A DNA stretch of 64,000 nucleotides, taken from assembly GCF_900156175.1 (NCBI RefSeq), contig NZ_FTMV01000006.1, positions 124,001 through 188,000 of the forward strand, given 5' to 3'. Of the stretch, positions 1 through 8,351 are shown in pieces; the first letter of the stretch is position 1; each line of letters begins with the position of its first letter. The DNA comes from Janthinobacterium sp. TND4EL3. Lineage in GTDB: Bacteria; Pseudomonadota; Gammaproteobacteria; Burkholderiales; Burkholderiaceae_D. Both the position numbers and the translations under genes were made by a program. The notes beneath the pieces were generated by a model. It was not told the DNA's origin. It worked only from the letters and a program-made list of their open reading frames with translations, and ran no database searches.

Positions 1-1
1 C

Positions 2-469
2 CGCAAGCGCGAAGGCGCGGCGCTCGAAGCGGTGCTGCTGTCGCGCATCGAAGCGATGGAAGCCATCGTCAAGCGCATCACGCCGCTGATCCCGCAAGTG
101 GTGGCGGCCTTCCAGCAAAAAGCCATCGAGCGCATGCAGGACGCGCTGGGCCTGGCCAGCCAGGGCTCGAATTCGGCCCTGTCGCGCCAGGATGCCATGG
201 AACGCATCCGCCAGGAAGTGATCCTGTACGGTATCCGCATCGACGTGTCGGAAGAACTGGCGCGGCTGTCGGCCCACCTGGGCGAAACGCGTCACATTCT
301 CACCAAGGGCGGCCAAGTGGGCAAGCGCCTGGACTTCATGATGCAGGAACTCAACCGCGAAGCCAACACGCTGGGCGCCAAGGCTTCCGTCAAGGAACTG
401 GCCGACGCGTCGATGGACTTGAAACTGCTGATCGAGCAGATGCGCGAACAGGTACAGAACCTGGAGTAG
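2..469 (+). CDS. yicC: YicC family endoribonuclease-like protein, C-terminal part (5' end outside window)
   Basis: The reading frame is open from the first bases of the window, so this is the 3' part (155 codons) of a gene that begins upstream. The visible residues include the KREGAALEAVLLSRIEA stretch and the closing segment GGQVGKRLDFMMQELNREANTLGAKA, which is the DUF1732 C-terminal signature of YicC/YloC proteins. Members of the family are reported to act as endoribonucleases or as RNase adaptors. A GTG at 32 could be mistaken for a start, but the coding frame and family similarity continue upstream of it. The gene lies upstream of gmk, as in many proteobacteria, although two unrelated genes intervene here. 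Confidence 0.88.
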   Translation, partial: RKREGAALEAVLLSRIEAMEAIVKRITPLIPQVVAAFQQKAIERMQDALGLASQGSNSALSRQDAMERIRQEVILYGIRIDVSEELARLSAHLGETRHILTKGGQVGKRLDFMMQELNREANTLGAKASVKELADASMDLKLLIEQMREQVQNLE

Positions 470-472
470 GCG

Positions 473-799
473 ATGAGCGCAGCACGCACCCTGACACTGG
501 CCAGCGTGGCCCTGGCGCTGCTGGCGGCCGGCGCGCAAGCGCAAACCGCGCAGCAGCCGTCGCCGTATGCGATCGAAGGCTGCGCCTCCGGCTGCTTCGC
601 GCTCAAGGAACGCGGCGCCGCCATCTACACGGGCGCCGACGCCGCCTCCTACCGCATCTGCTCGCGCAGCAATCTGGGGGCCGAAATATCGGTCGACAGC
701 GCCGTCGTGCGCATCAGCAACCGCGACTGCACCGATGTGAACGGGCGGGCCATCGTGCTCAATAGCGGCGAAATCGCCCTGGGCCGGCTGCCCCGCTGA
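473..799 (+). CDS. small secreted protein of unknown function
   Basis: This 108-residue protein begins 3 nt after the yicC stop codon and may be co-transcribed with it. Residues 1-23 form a clear Sec signal peptide: a positive N-terminus, an Ala/Leu core and an AQA cleavage site. The mature part of about 85 residues has four cysteines (in CASGC, RICSR and NRDC), which suggests disulfides in the periplasm. I recognise no family. A spacing of Cys-x3-Cys followed by two more widely spaced cysteines is all that can be stated. Confidence 0.65.
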   Translation: MSAARTLTLASVALALLAAGAQAQTAQQPSPYAIEGCASGCFALKERGAAIYTGADAASYRICSRSNLGAEISVDSAVVRISNRDCTDVNGRAIVLNSGEIALGRLPR

Positions 800-814
800 G
801 ACAGGACAGGCAAT

Positions 815-1225
815 TTACGCCAGGCGCGTACCGGCGCGGCCGGGGTCGCTGGCGGCAATGACGACGCAGGCGACAAACAGCACGATGCTGTATTCCACGC
901 CGCCGGCGCCATGTTCGCCCACGAACCAGCCCTTGGCCGCATGCACGATGACAATGCCGCCGATGCAGATGGCCATCAGCCCGGCCGCCGCCCAGCGCGT
1001 ATGCTTGCCGATGATGAGCAGGCTCCCACAAACGATCTCGACCACGGTGATCGCCCACACGACAGCCATGCCATAGATAAAACCCTTGTCTTCGAGGAAA
1101 CCGGCAAAGCGGGGAATCGTGCCATTGGCGATGCGCGTGATGGCATGCGCCATGAACATCACGGCGATGGCCACGCGCAGCAACAGCATGGCCTGTGGAA
1201 AACTGAGAAACGGGAAATTTTTCAT
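815..1225 (-). CDS. DoxX family integral membrane protein
   Basis: The 136-residue product has four hydrophobic helices, at roughly residues 10-28, 48-72, 78-98 and 112-128. The first carries the DoxX-type pattern LLLRVAIAVMFMAHAITRI, and GFLEDKGF follows it. DoxX/SURF4-like proteins are small inner-membrane proteins. Some are linked to thiosulfate:quinone oxidoreductase or to oxidative stress, but the substrate here cannot be read from sequence. It is divergent from gmk and convergent with the small secreted gene, so it is its own transcription unit. Confidence 0.75.
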   Translation of the reverse strand: MKNFPFLSFPQAMLLLRVAIAVMFMAHAITRIANGTIPRFAGFLEDKGFIYGMAVVWAITVVEIVCGSLLIIGKHTRWAAAGLMAICIGGIVIVHAAKGWFVGEHGAGGVEYSIVLFVACVVIAASDPGRAGTRLA

Positions 1226-1446
1226 GCGCGCCCCTGTCCGTCAAGAATCGTTATTAAGAAAAATACATGCCAAATTAAATAACTATTTCCGCAAGATAAC
1301 AAGCAAAATATGCGCTGCGGCCCGGCATGCGGCGGCGCAGGCCATCAGGGGACTGGCTGGCCGCCTTGCCTCTTGGTAAAATACCGAATTGGGCGGCGCC
1401 CATGCCAACGCACGCGCCGCCATCACACGCATATGGAAAGATCCGC
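1226..1446. other. divergent intergenic region between the doxX-like gene and gmk
   Basis: This stretch must hold promoters for both flanking genes. The left half is noticeably AT-rich (around 1240-1315) compared with the coding surroundings. I could not identify a convincing sigma70 pair, a terminator or an RNA gene in it. Confidence 0.4.
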
Positions 1447-2085
1447 ATGAGCCACCCTACCGCCTTCTCCGGCAGCCTGTTCGTCGTTGCCGCGCCATCG
1501 GGCGCCGGCAAATCGACACTGGTCAATGCATTGCTGGCGCAAGAGCCCGGCATCAAGCTGTCGATCTCGACCACCACGCGCGCGCCCCGTCCGGGCGAGC
1601 AGCATGGCCGCGAGTACTATTTCACCACGGCGGAAGACTTTGTCGCGCGCGCCGACCAGGGCGAGTTCCTGGAATGGGCGGAAGTGCATGGCAATTACTA
1701 CGGCACGTCGCGCATCATGGTGGAGCAGCAGATGCTGGCCGGCACCGACATCCTGCTGGAAATCGACTGGCAGGGCGCGCGCCAGGTGCGCAAGCAATTC
1801 CCGCGCGCGGCCGGCATTTTCATCCTGCCGCCATCGATCGATGCGCTGGAAGAACGCCTGAACAAGCGCGGCCAGGACGAGCCGCATGTGATCACGCGCC
1901 GCCTGCTGGCGGCCGGCGGCGAAATCGCACACGCTCCCGAGTTCGAGTATGTTATTATCAATGAAGAGTTTACGGTCGCTTTGTCCGAACTGAGCGCGAT
2001 CGTGAGAGCGGCCCGTTGCCGGTTTGCGCAACAAGCGGCCCGCAACGCATCGCTATTCGCCCAGCTGGGCCTGCACGCAGAATAA
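1447..2085 (+). CDS. gmk: guanylate kinase
   Basis: Guanylate kinase phosphorylates GMP to GDP with ATP in the cytoplasm. The 212-residue product starts [19 protein letters not shown] and carries the P-loop APSGAGKST near residues 16-24. The GMP-binding segment follows ([11 protein letters not shown], then GREYYF) and then the lid region. Upstream in-frame codons back to 1327 exist, but the family length (about 205-215) and the start of homology place the initiator at the ATG at 1447. The gmk-rpoZ-spoT order is the classical stringent-response and transcription cluster. Confidence 0.96.
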   Translation: MSHPTAFSGSLFVVAAPSGAGKSTLVNALLAQEPGIKLSISTTTRAPRPGEQHGREYYFTTAEDFVARADQGEFLEWAEVHGNYYGTSRIMVEQQMLAGTDILLEIDWQGARQVRKQFPRAAGIFILPPSIDALEERLNKRGQDEPHVITRRLLAAGGEIAHAPEFEYVIINEEFTVALSELSAIVRAARCRFAQQAARNASLFAQLGLHAE

Positions 2086-2146
2086 AAACGCTGCGACAGC
2101 ACGCCAGTTCATACACAGCACCACGCAAAAAATTTTAGGAGTTACT

Positions 2147-2350
2147 ATGGCCCGTATCACAATCGAAGATTGCCTGAAGCAGATCCCTAACCGTTTCCAG
2201 CTGACCCTGGCTGCAACCTACCGCGCACGTCAGTTGTTGCAAGGCCACACCCCTAAGGTGGAAGCCAAGGACAAGCCTACCGTTGTCGCACTGCGTGAAA
2301 TCGCTGCCGGCAAAGTCGGTATCGAAATGCTGAAAAAGGTCCCGATGTAA
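2147..2350 (+). CDS. rpoZ: DNA-directed RNA polymerase omega subunit
   Basis: The 67-residue protein begins [17 protein letters not shown], the conserved omega N-terminus, and continues through YRARQLLQG and [16 protein letters not shown]. Omega helps assemble the beta' subunit and forms part of the ppGpp site on RNA polymerase. A Shine-Dalgarno TAGGAG sits 7 nt before the ATG. It is followed 82 nt later by spoT, so the omega subunit and the ppGpp enzyme are probably co-expressed. Confidence 0.97.
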   Translation: MARITIEDCLKQIPNRFQLTLAATYRARQLLQGHTPKVEAKDKPTVVALREIAAGKVGIEMLKKVPM

Positions 2351-2432
2351 TTGGGAGCCCGCGTGCCGGAACAGTGCTGACCCCTGGTTCTACCGTATCC
2401 TTTATTCACACTGTAAAGCAACGCGACGTTTT

Positions 2433-4706
2433 ATGAGTCTGACCCCAGCCGACACGACTTCCGCAGCACTGCCGCCCCTGGCCCCGCGCCAGGCGGCAAA
2501 ACCGCTGGGCGCTTCCGCGCCCGGTGCCGGCACGTCCGCAGGCGGCGCTCCCGCAGCGCCCGCCCTCGGCGTGGCCTCCGTCAGCCACCTGGCCGACAAG
2601 CTGGCCGAATACCTGTCCCCCGCCGACCTGAAAAAAGTCAAGGAAGCCTACCGCTTCTCCGACGAAATGCACCTGGGCCAGATGCGCCGCTCGGGCGAGC
2701 CCTACATCTCGCATCCGATCGCCGTCGCCGAAATCTGCGCCGACTGGAAACTCGACGCGCAAGCCATCATGGCCGCCCTGCTGCACGACGTCATGGAAGA
2801 CCAGGACGTCAAGAAGGAAGAATTGATCGAACGCTTCGGCGCGCCCGTGGCGCACCTCGTCGATGGCCTGTCGAAACTGGAAAAGATCGAATTCCAGAGC
2901 CAGATCGAGGCGCAGGCGGAAAACTTCCGCAAGATGCTGCTGGCCATGGCGTCGGACGTGCGCGTGATCCTGATCAAACTGGCCGACCGCCTGCACAATA
3001 TGCGCACGCTGGACTTCATGACGGCGGCAAAAAAACGCCGCATCGCCAGCGAAACCATGGAAGTGTACGTGCCGATCGCGCACCGCCTCGGCCTGAACAA
3101 TATCTACCACGAGCTGCAGGACCTGTCGTTCTCGCACCTGTATCCGATGCGCTACCGCACGCTGGCGAAAGCCGTCAAGGCGGCGCGCGGCAACCGGCGC
3201 GAAGTGGTCAACAAGATCATGGAAGCGGTGAAAAGCACCCTGTCCATGGCCGAGCTCGATGCCGAAGTCACGGGCCGCGAAAAGACCCTGTACGACATCT
3301 ATAAGAAGATGCGCAACAAGCACTTGTCGTTCTCGCAAGTGCTGGATGTGTACGGTTTCCGCGTGGTGGTGGGCAGCTTTGCCGACTGCTACGTCACCCT
3401 GGGCACCCTGCACAGCCTGTACAAGCCCATGCCGGGCAAGTTCAAGGATTACATCGCGATCCGCAAGCTGAACGGCTACCAGTCGCTGCACACGACCGTG
3501 ATCGGCCCCTACGGCACGCCCGTGGAATTCCAGATCCGCACGCAGGACATGCACCGCACGGCCGAATCGGGCGTGGCGGCGCACTGGCTGTACAAGAGCG
3601 GCGAATCGAACCCGTCCGACCTGCAGCAGCGCACGCATGCGTGGCTGCAATCGCTGCTCGACATCCAGCAGCAGACGGGCGACTCGGCCGAATTCCTCGA
3701 ACACGTCAAGGTCGACCTGTTCCCCGATTCCGTCTACGTGTTTACGCCGAAATCGAAGATCATCGCCCTGCCGCGCGGCGCCACGGCCATCGACTTCGCC
3801 TACTCGATCCATACGGGCATCGGCGACCAGACCGTGGCCGTGAAAATCAACAACGAGACCTCGCCGCTGCGCACCGAGCTGCACAATGGCGACATCGTGG
3901 AAATCATCACCGATTCCTCGTCGCGCCCCAGCCCGACATGGCTGTCGTTCGTGCGCACCGGCAAGGCCCGTTCGGCCATCCGCCACCATTTGCGCACGAT
4001 CAACCTGCCCGAATCGATCGCCCTGGGCCAGCAATTGCTGTCGCAGGCGCTGCAGACGCTCAATATCGACGCCGACCTGCCGGCGCCGCTGGTCGAACGC
4101 CTGCTCAACGAGTCGAGCGCCAACTCCATGGACGAGCTGTACGCGGACATCGGCATCGGCAAGCGCATGGCCACGCTGGTGGCGCGCCACATCTTCGGCC
4201 TGATCGGCGGCGAAGCGGCCAGCATGCCCGTGGAACACAACAGCGGCAGCGAACTGGACCCCGTCACCATCTGCGGCAGCGAAGGCGTCTCGGTACAGCT
4301 GGCGCCGTGCTGCCTGCCGATTCCCGGCGACCAGATCATCGGCCAACTGCGCCGCGACCAGGGCTTGCTCGTGCACACGAGCGACTGCTCGCAAGCGAAA
4401 CGCCAGCGCGCCAAGGAACCGGACCGCTGGATCGCCGTGCGCTGGGGAACGGAACTGAACCGCCGCTTCGACTGCCGCATCAAGGTGCTGATCAACAGCG
4501 AACGGGGCATCCTCGCCCGCGTGGCCGCCGAAATCGGCGAATCCGACGCCAACATCATCTATGTCGGCATGGACGAAGACAAGGACAACGTGCTCGACCA
4601 GCTGCGCTTCACCGTGCAGGTCAAGGACCGCGTACACCTGGCCGCCCTGCTGCGCAATGTGCGCCGGGTCGCCGGGGTCAACCGGATACTCCGGGAGCGC
4701 AATTAA
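2433..4706 (+). CDS. spoT: bifunctional (p)ppGpp synthetase/hydrolase, RelA/SpoT family
   Basis: The 757-residue protein has an Ala/Pro/Gly-rich N-terminal extension of about 45 residues. Then come the HD hydrolase domain (His94, with the HD pair at about 118-119 in LLHDVMED), the synthetase domain (GREKTLYDIYKKM, YQSLHTTV, EFQIRT), a TGS domain (VYVFTPKSKIIALPRGATA) and a C-terminal ACT domain (residues about 680-757). The intact HD motif argues for SpoT-type hydrolysis as well as synthesis. It lies downstream of rpoZ. The hairpin at 4705-4745 ends the transcript. Confidence 0.94.
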   Translation: MSLTPADTTSAALPPLAPRQAAKPLGASAPGAGTSAGGAPAAPALGVASVSHLADKLAEYLSPADLKKVKEAYRFSDEMHLGQMRRSGEPYISHPIAVAEICADWKLDAQAIMAALLHDVMEDQDVKKEELIERFGAPVAHLVDGLSKLEKIEFQSQIEAQAENFRKMLLAMASDVRVILIKLADRLHNMRTLDFMTAAKKRRIASETMEVYVPIAHRLGLNNIYHELQDLSFSHLYPMRYRTLAKAVKAARGNRREVVNKIMEAVKSTLSMAELDAEVTGREKTLYDIYKKMRNKHLSFSQVLDVYGFRVVVGSFADCYVTLGTLHSLYKPMPGKFKDYIAIRKLNGYQSLHTTVIGPYGTPVEFQIRTQDMHRTAESGVAAHWLYKSGESNPSDLQQRTHAWLQSLLDIQQQTGDSAEFLEHVKVDLFPDSVYVFTPKSKIIALPRGATAIDFAYSIHTGIGDQTVAVKINNETSPLRTELHNGDIVEIITDSSSRPSPTWLSFVRTGKARSAIRHHLRTINLPESIALGQQLLSQALQTLNIDADLPAPLVERLLNESSANSMDELYADIGIGKRMATLVARHIFGLIGGEAASMPVEHNSGSELDPVTICGSEGVSVQLAPCCLPIPGDQIIGQLRRDQGLLVHTSDCSQAKRQRAKEPDRWIAVRWGTELNRRFDCRIKVLINSERGILARVAAEIGESDANIIYVGMDEDKDNVLDQLRFTVQVKDRVHLAALLRNVRRVAGVNRILRERN

Positions 4707-4745
4707 AAAAAACGGCTGGCCAGATTCTCTGCCCAGCCGTTTTTT
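4705..4745. terminator. bidirectional rho-independent terminator between spoT and greB
   Basis: A perfect 9-bp stem (AACGGCTGG at 4711-4719 with CCAGCCGTT at 4733-4741) is flanked by a run of A on the left and of T on the right. It can therefore end both spoT (+) and greB (-), which converge here. Confidence 0.9.
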
Positions 4746-4763
4746 CATGCCGAGAGCATCAGC

Positions 4764-5330
4764 TCAAGTTTCCCCCGGCGCCGGATACGTCACTTCCAGC
4801 AACTCCAGTTCCTGCTCGCCCTGCGGCGTGTTGAGGGTGATCAAATCGCCTTCGCGCGCCTTGGTGATGGTGCGGGCCATCGGAGAGACCCAGCTGATCT
4901 TGCCGTTCAGGGGGTCGAATTCATCGATGCCGACGATGGTGATGGTGTGCGTTGCGCCGTCCTCCGTGCGGTATTTGACGGTGGCGCCAAAGAACACCTG
5001 GTCGTTGCCATGGTGCACGCTGGGGTCGACGATGGCGGCCAGATCCATGCGCTTGGTGAGAAAGCGGATACGGCGGTCGATTTCGCGCAGGCGCCGCTTG
5101 CCGTAGATATAGTCGCCATTTTCGGAGCGGTCGCCGTTCGACGCCGCCCAATGGACGATGCGCACCACTTCCGGACGGTCGACGTCGATCAGCTGCAGCA
5201 GCTCATCCTTGATGCGCTGGTAGCCGGCCGGCGTGATGTAGTTCTTGGCGCCGGCGGGAATGGCCAGCGCCAGCGCGGCCGCTTCTTCATCGTCGTCGTT
5301 GTCGGATTCTTTTACAAATGCTTTATTCAT
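4764..5330 (-). CDS. greB: transcription elongation factor GreB
   Basis: GreB stimulates the RNA-cleavage activity of backtracked RNA polymerase. The 188-residue product has an acidic N-terminal stretch (ESDNDDDEEAA, residues 8-18) not typical of the core. The coiled-coil domain follows (YITPAGYQRIKDELLQLI, GDRSENGDYIYGKRRLREIDRRI), with the acidic tip residues D and E in SENGDY. The C-terminal FKBP-like domain ends in the conserved GKISWVSPMARTI pattern. IYGKRRLREIDRRIRFL separates GreB from GreA. It converges on spoT. Confidence 0.92.
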   Translation of the reverse strand: MNKAFVKESDNDDDEEAAALALAIPAGAKNYITPAGYQRIKDELLQLIDVDRPEVVRIVHWAASNGDRSENGDYIYGKRRLREIDRRIRFLTKRMDLAAIVDPSVHHGNDQVFFGATVKYRTEDGATHTITIVGIDEFDPLNGKISWVSPMARTITKAREGDLITLNTPQGEQELELLEVTYPAPGET

Positions 5331-5425
5331 GCAGCTATTGTAGCCCCGTCAAGGACTGCCGGACACACCGATTTATCGTATCATCGAGGCAATGGCTGCC
5401 ATACCGGGGCGCCACACGGAGACGG

Positions 5426-6013
5426 ATGAAAAAATTCTACAGATTCAGGCGCTGGCTGTTCGCGCCGCTGGTCTACCTGGCCGCCATCGTCTTGCTGATC
5501 GAGGAATGGCTGTGGGCGACGGGCGCGCGCATCATGCAGGTGGTGGCGCAGTTTCCGCCCCTGCATGCGCTGGAAGCGTGGATCAGGCGCCTGCCGCCGT
5601 ACTGGGCGCTGGCCGTCTTCGTGCTGCCGGCCGTGCTGTTGTTCCCCGTCAAACTGCTGGCCTTGCTGGCGATCGCGCGCGGCCATGCTTTCTCCGGCAT
5701 CGGCGTGATCGTTGTCGCCAAGCTGGGCGGCGCGGCCGCCGTGGCGCGGCTGTATACCCTGACGCGCCCCACCCTGCTCAGCCTGCCCTGGTTTGCGCGC
5801 TGGCACGGTGTATTCATGGAAACCAAGGACCGCTGGATCGCCCGCCTGCGCGCCACGCGCCCGTGGCGCCGTGTCAGCCGCCTGTCGGCCGCGCTGGGCC
5901 GCGCCCGCCGCGCCTGGTGGCAGCGCTTGCGCAAGAGCACCCCGAGCCGTCATAATTCCCGCCCGGCCAGAGTACTGCGCCGTTTCGCCGCCTTCTGGCG
6001 CGCGCGCCGCTGA
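5426..6013 (+). CDS. membrane protein of unknown function
   Basis: The 195-residue protein starts MKKFYRFRRWLFAPLVY. Frame-open codons upstream lack the features of a coding start, and CGGAGACGG precedes this ATG. It has two or three hydrophobic segments (about 12-28, 58-84 and 88-105) and a very basic, Arg-rich C-terminal tail from residue 130 that probably faces the cytoplasm. No enzyme motif is visible. Its stop overlaps the start of the sensor kinase (ATGA), so it may be an accessory part of that signalling operon. Confidence 0.6.
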   Translation: MKKFYRFRRWLFAPLVYLAAIVLLIEEWLWATGARIMQVVAQFPPLHALEAWIRRLPPYWALAVFVLPAVLLFPVKLLALLAIARGHAFSGIGVIVVAKLGGAAAVARLYTLTRPTLLSLPWFARWHGVFMETKDRWIARLRATRPWRRVSRLSAALGRARRAWWQRLRKSTPSRHNSRPARVLRRFAAFWRARR

Positions 6014-7530
6014 TGAAGAAACCTGCCGCCATGCCCGACACCCCTGCGCCACCGCAACTGGCCCCCGCCATGCGCGCGGCGGCGCCGGAAATCTATCTGT
6101 ACGACGCGTCCAGCCTGCAATTGCTGGACGTCAACGACAGCGCCTGCGCCAACCTGCACTACGCGCGCGAGGAACTGCTGGCGCTGGCGCCCCCGCTGCA
6201 GGCGCCGGCACGCCAACTGGCCGCCCTCGACGACGCCGTCGGCGCGCAAGCCATCCTGCATCTGCAGCCGCAACGGCGCGACGGCAGCCAGTATTCGCTC
6301 ACCCTGCACCTGTCGCGCGCCAGCCACCACGGGCGCGCCCTGATCCTGGCCGTGGGCGAAGACTTGCGCACGCCGCAGGCGACGGCCGCCGCCCTGGCCC
6401 AGGTGCAGTCGCGCTTCAACGCCATCGTCTCGAATACGCCCGGTCTCGTGTACCAGTTCTGCCTGCACGGGGACGGGCGCGCCGCCTTTCCCTACCTGAG
6501 CGACGGCTGCCAGGCCCTGCTGGGGCTGAGCCCGGCGCAGCTGCATGCGCGCCCGGAACTGTTTTACGAGCTGATCCTGGCCGACGACCGCGCCTCGTAC
6601 CTGGAATCGATGCAGGTGTCCAAGGCCGCCCTGTGGAGCTGGAACTGGGAAGGCCGCATCTGGGTCGATGCCTGGAAGGACGTCAAATGGATCAACCTGC
6701 GCTCCACGCCGCGCGCGCTGGCGGACGGCACGGTACAGTGGGAAGGCATCATGACGAATATCACGGAAAGCCGGCTGGAACAGATCGAAGTGCGCCAGTC
6801 GCGCGCGCGCCTGGCCGAGCTGACGGCGCATATCGACAAGGTCAAGGAACACGAGCGCACGCGCCTGGCGCGCGAACTGCACGACGACCTGGGCGGCAAT
6901 TTGACGGCGATCAAGATGGCGCTGGCCATGCTGGCGCGCCGCCTGCCGCCGGATGATGCCCAGCTGCAAGAAAAAGCCGCCTATGTCGACGCCCTGGTCG
7001 ACCGCAGCATCGACGCCGTGCACAGCATTTCGCTGGACTTGCGCCCCTCCATGCTGGACCTGGGCCTCGTCGCCGCGCTGGACTGGCAGGTGAAGGAATT
7101 TGCGCGCCAGGCTGGCATCGAATGCCGCTTCATCTCGAACCGCCAGCACATCGAGCTGGAACTGGACCAGGCCACCAGCCTGTTCCGCATCGCCCAGGAA
7201 GCGCTGACGAATATCGCCAAGCATGCGCAGGCGACCACGGTGACGGTGCGCCTGGCCCGCCAGCGCCAGCACATCAGCCTGTCGATTGCCGACAATGGCG
7301 TCGGCATGCGCCTGTCCGACCGCGCCAAGCCGCAGTCGTTCGGCATCCGCGGCATGATCGAACGCACCAGCGCGCTGGGCGGCACCCTGACCCTGATGGA
7401 CGGGCCGGACGGCGGCACGGTCCTGAGCATAAAAATCCGGCTGACCACGCCGCGAGAGGCGATAATAGCGGCTGCAGCCAGCGCGCCAACGCACAGCGAG
7501 CCGCCGCAAGACCCGGCCTGGCGCGAGTGA
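6013..7530 (+). CDS. PAS-containing sensor histidine kinase, NarX/DegS type
   Basis: The 505-residue protein has two PAS-like regions (about 25-115 and 130-250), a coiled-coil dimerisation segment (255-285), and the HisKA_3 phosphoacceptor LARELHDDLGGNLTAIKMA with His290. The HATPase_c domain shows the N box in IAQEALTNIAKHA, the G1 box DNGVGM and the G2 segment FGIRGMIERTSALGG. No membrane segment or signal peptide is evident, so it is likely a soluble sensor whose PAS domains may bind a ligand or cofactor. It overlaps the preceding gene by ATGA and is followed 23 nt later by its response regulator. Confidence 0.88.
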   Translation: MKKPAAMPDTPAPPQLAPAMRAAAPEIYLYDASSLQLLDVNDSACANLHYAREELLALAPPLQAPARQLAALDDAVGAQAILHLQPQRRDGSQYSLTLHLSRASHHGRALILAVGEDLRTPQATAAALAQVQSRFNAIVSNTPGLVYQFCLHGDGRAAFPYLSDGCQALLGLSPAQLHARPELFYELILADDRASYLESMQVSKAALWSWNWEGRIWVDAWKDVKWINLRSTPRALADGTVQWEGIMTNITESRLEQIEVRQSRARLAELTAHIDKVKEHERTRLARELHDDLGGNLTAIKMALAMLARRLPPDDAQLQEKAAYVDALVDRSIDAVHSISLDLRPSMLDLGLVAALDWQVKEFARQAGIECRFISNRQHIELELDQATSLFRIAQEALTNIAKHAQATTVTVRLARQRQHISLSIADNGVGMRLSDRAKPQSFGIRGMIERTSALGGTLTLMDGPDGGTVLSIKIRLTTPREAIIAAAASAPTHSEPPQDPAWRE

Positions 7531-7553
7531 ATCAGATAGGAAACAATGTAGTC

Positions 7554-8201
7554 ATGAAAGAAAAAGCCACCATCCGGGTATTCATCGCCGACGATCACGC
7601 GATCGTGCGCGAAGGCTTGAAGCAGATCCTGGCCGATACCCGCGACATCGTCGTTGCCGGCGAAGCGGAAAACGGCCACGACGCCATCAAGCTGTTCCGT
7701 GGTTCGAAATGCCAGGTGATGCTGCTCGACATCTCCCTGCCCGACCGCAGCGGCATCGAAGTGCTCAAGCAGATCAAGAAGGAAAAACCGGAACTGGCCG
7801 TGCTGATGCTGTCCATGCACCGCGAAGACCAGTATGCGATCCGTTCGCTCAAGGCGGGCGCGGCCGGCTACCTGACGAAGCAGAGCGCGCCGCGCGAACT
7901 GGTCACGGCCATTCGCCAGGTAGCGGAAGGCTTGAAGTACATCAGTGCCTCGCTGGCCCAGGAATTGGCCAACACGGTGGGCGAAGACCATGACACGGCG
8001 CTGCACGATACGCTCTCAGACCGCGAATACCAGACCCTGGTGATGATTGCCTCGGGCAAGACGGTGGGCGCCATCGCCGAAGAACTCAAATTGTCCGTCA
8101 AAACCGTCAGCGAATACCGCGCCCGCCTGCTGGTCAAAATGAAACTCAAGAACAGCGCCGAACTGACGCATTACGCCATCCGCAACCAGCTGGTGGAATA
8201 G
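7554..8201 (+). CDS. NarL/FixJ family response regulator
   Basis: The 215-residue regulator has a receiver domain with the acidic pair D13-D14, phosphoacceptor Asp59 (MLLDISLP), Ser87 and Lys109. A LuxR-type helix-turn-helix spans about 152-207 (LSDREYQTLVMIASGKT, then IAEELKLSVKTVSEYRARL). The frame extends upstream into the kinase gene, but family alignment fixes the ATG at 7554. It is the partner of the upstream kinase. Its target genes are not apparent. The diguanylate cyclase 150 bp downstream has its own promoter candidate. Confidence 0.9.
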   Translation: MKEKATIRVFIADDHAIVREGLKQILADTRDIVVAGEAENGHDAIKLFRGSKCQVMLLDISLPDRSGIEVLKQIKKEKPELAVLMLSMHREDQYAIRSLKAGAAGYLTKQSAPRELVTAIRQVAEGLKYISASLAQELANTVGEDHDTALHDTLSDREYQTLVMIASGKTVGAIAEELKLSVKTVSEYRARLLVKMKLKNSAELTHYAIRNQLVE

Positions 8202-8286
8202 CGGCAAAGTTGCGGCCCAGGCCGCCAACACGGCATGGACGCTGGCATCGGGCGAATTGGATGGACTTCCCCTTGCTTCTCGCACA

Positions 8287-8313
8287 ATAAGTTCTTTGCC
8301 AACTAGCCTATCA
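8287..8313 (+). promoter_or_regulatory. candidate sigma28 (FliA) promoter for the diguanylate cyclase
   Basis: ATAAGTTC (8287-8294), an 11-nt spacer and GCCTATCA (8306-8313) resemble the TCAAGTTT/GCCGATAA pairs found before fliC, fliD, flgK and flgM. The core AAGTT and GCC.AT are kept, with three to five deviations overall. It lies 38 bp before the start codon. Confidence 0.45.
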
Positions 8314-8351
8314 TGAGGATAATGAGAAATATCTAAAAAGGCTGTGCCTAC

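Noticed and set aside
2406-4748. A 780-codon open frame on the minus strand opposite spoT (similar long antisense frames lie opposite flhA, flgE and the diguanylate cyclase)
   Set aside because: These arise because GC-rich third positions avoid stops on the other strand. Their translations are low-complexity Arg/Ala/Gln/His sequence with no domain, and the sense genes are unmistakable.
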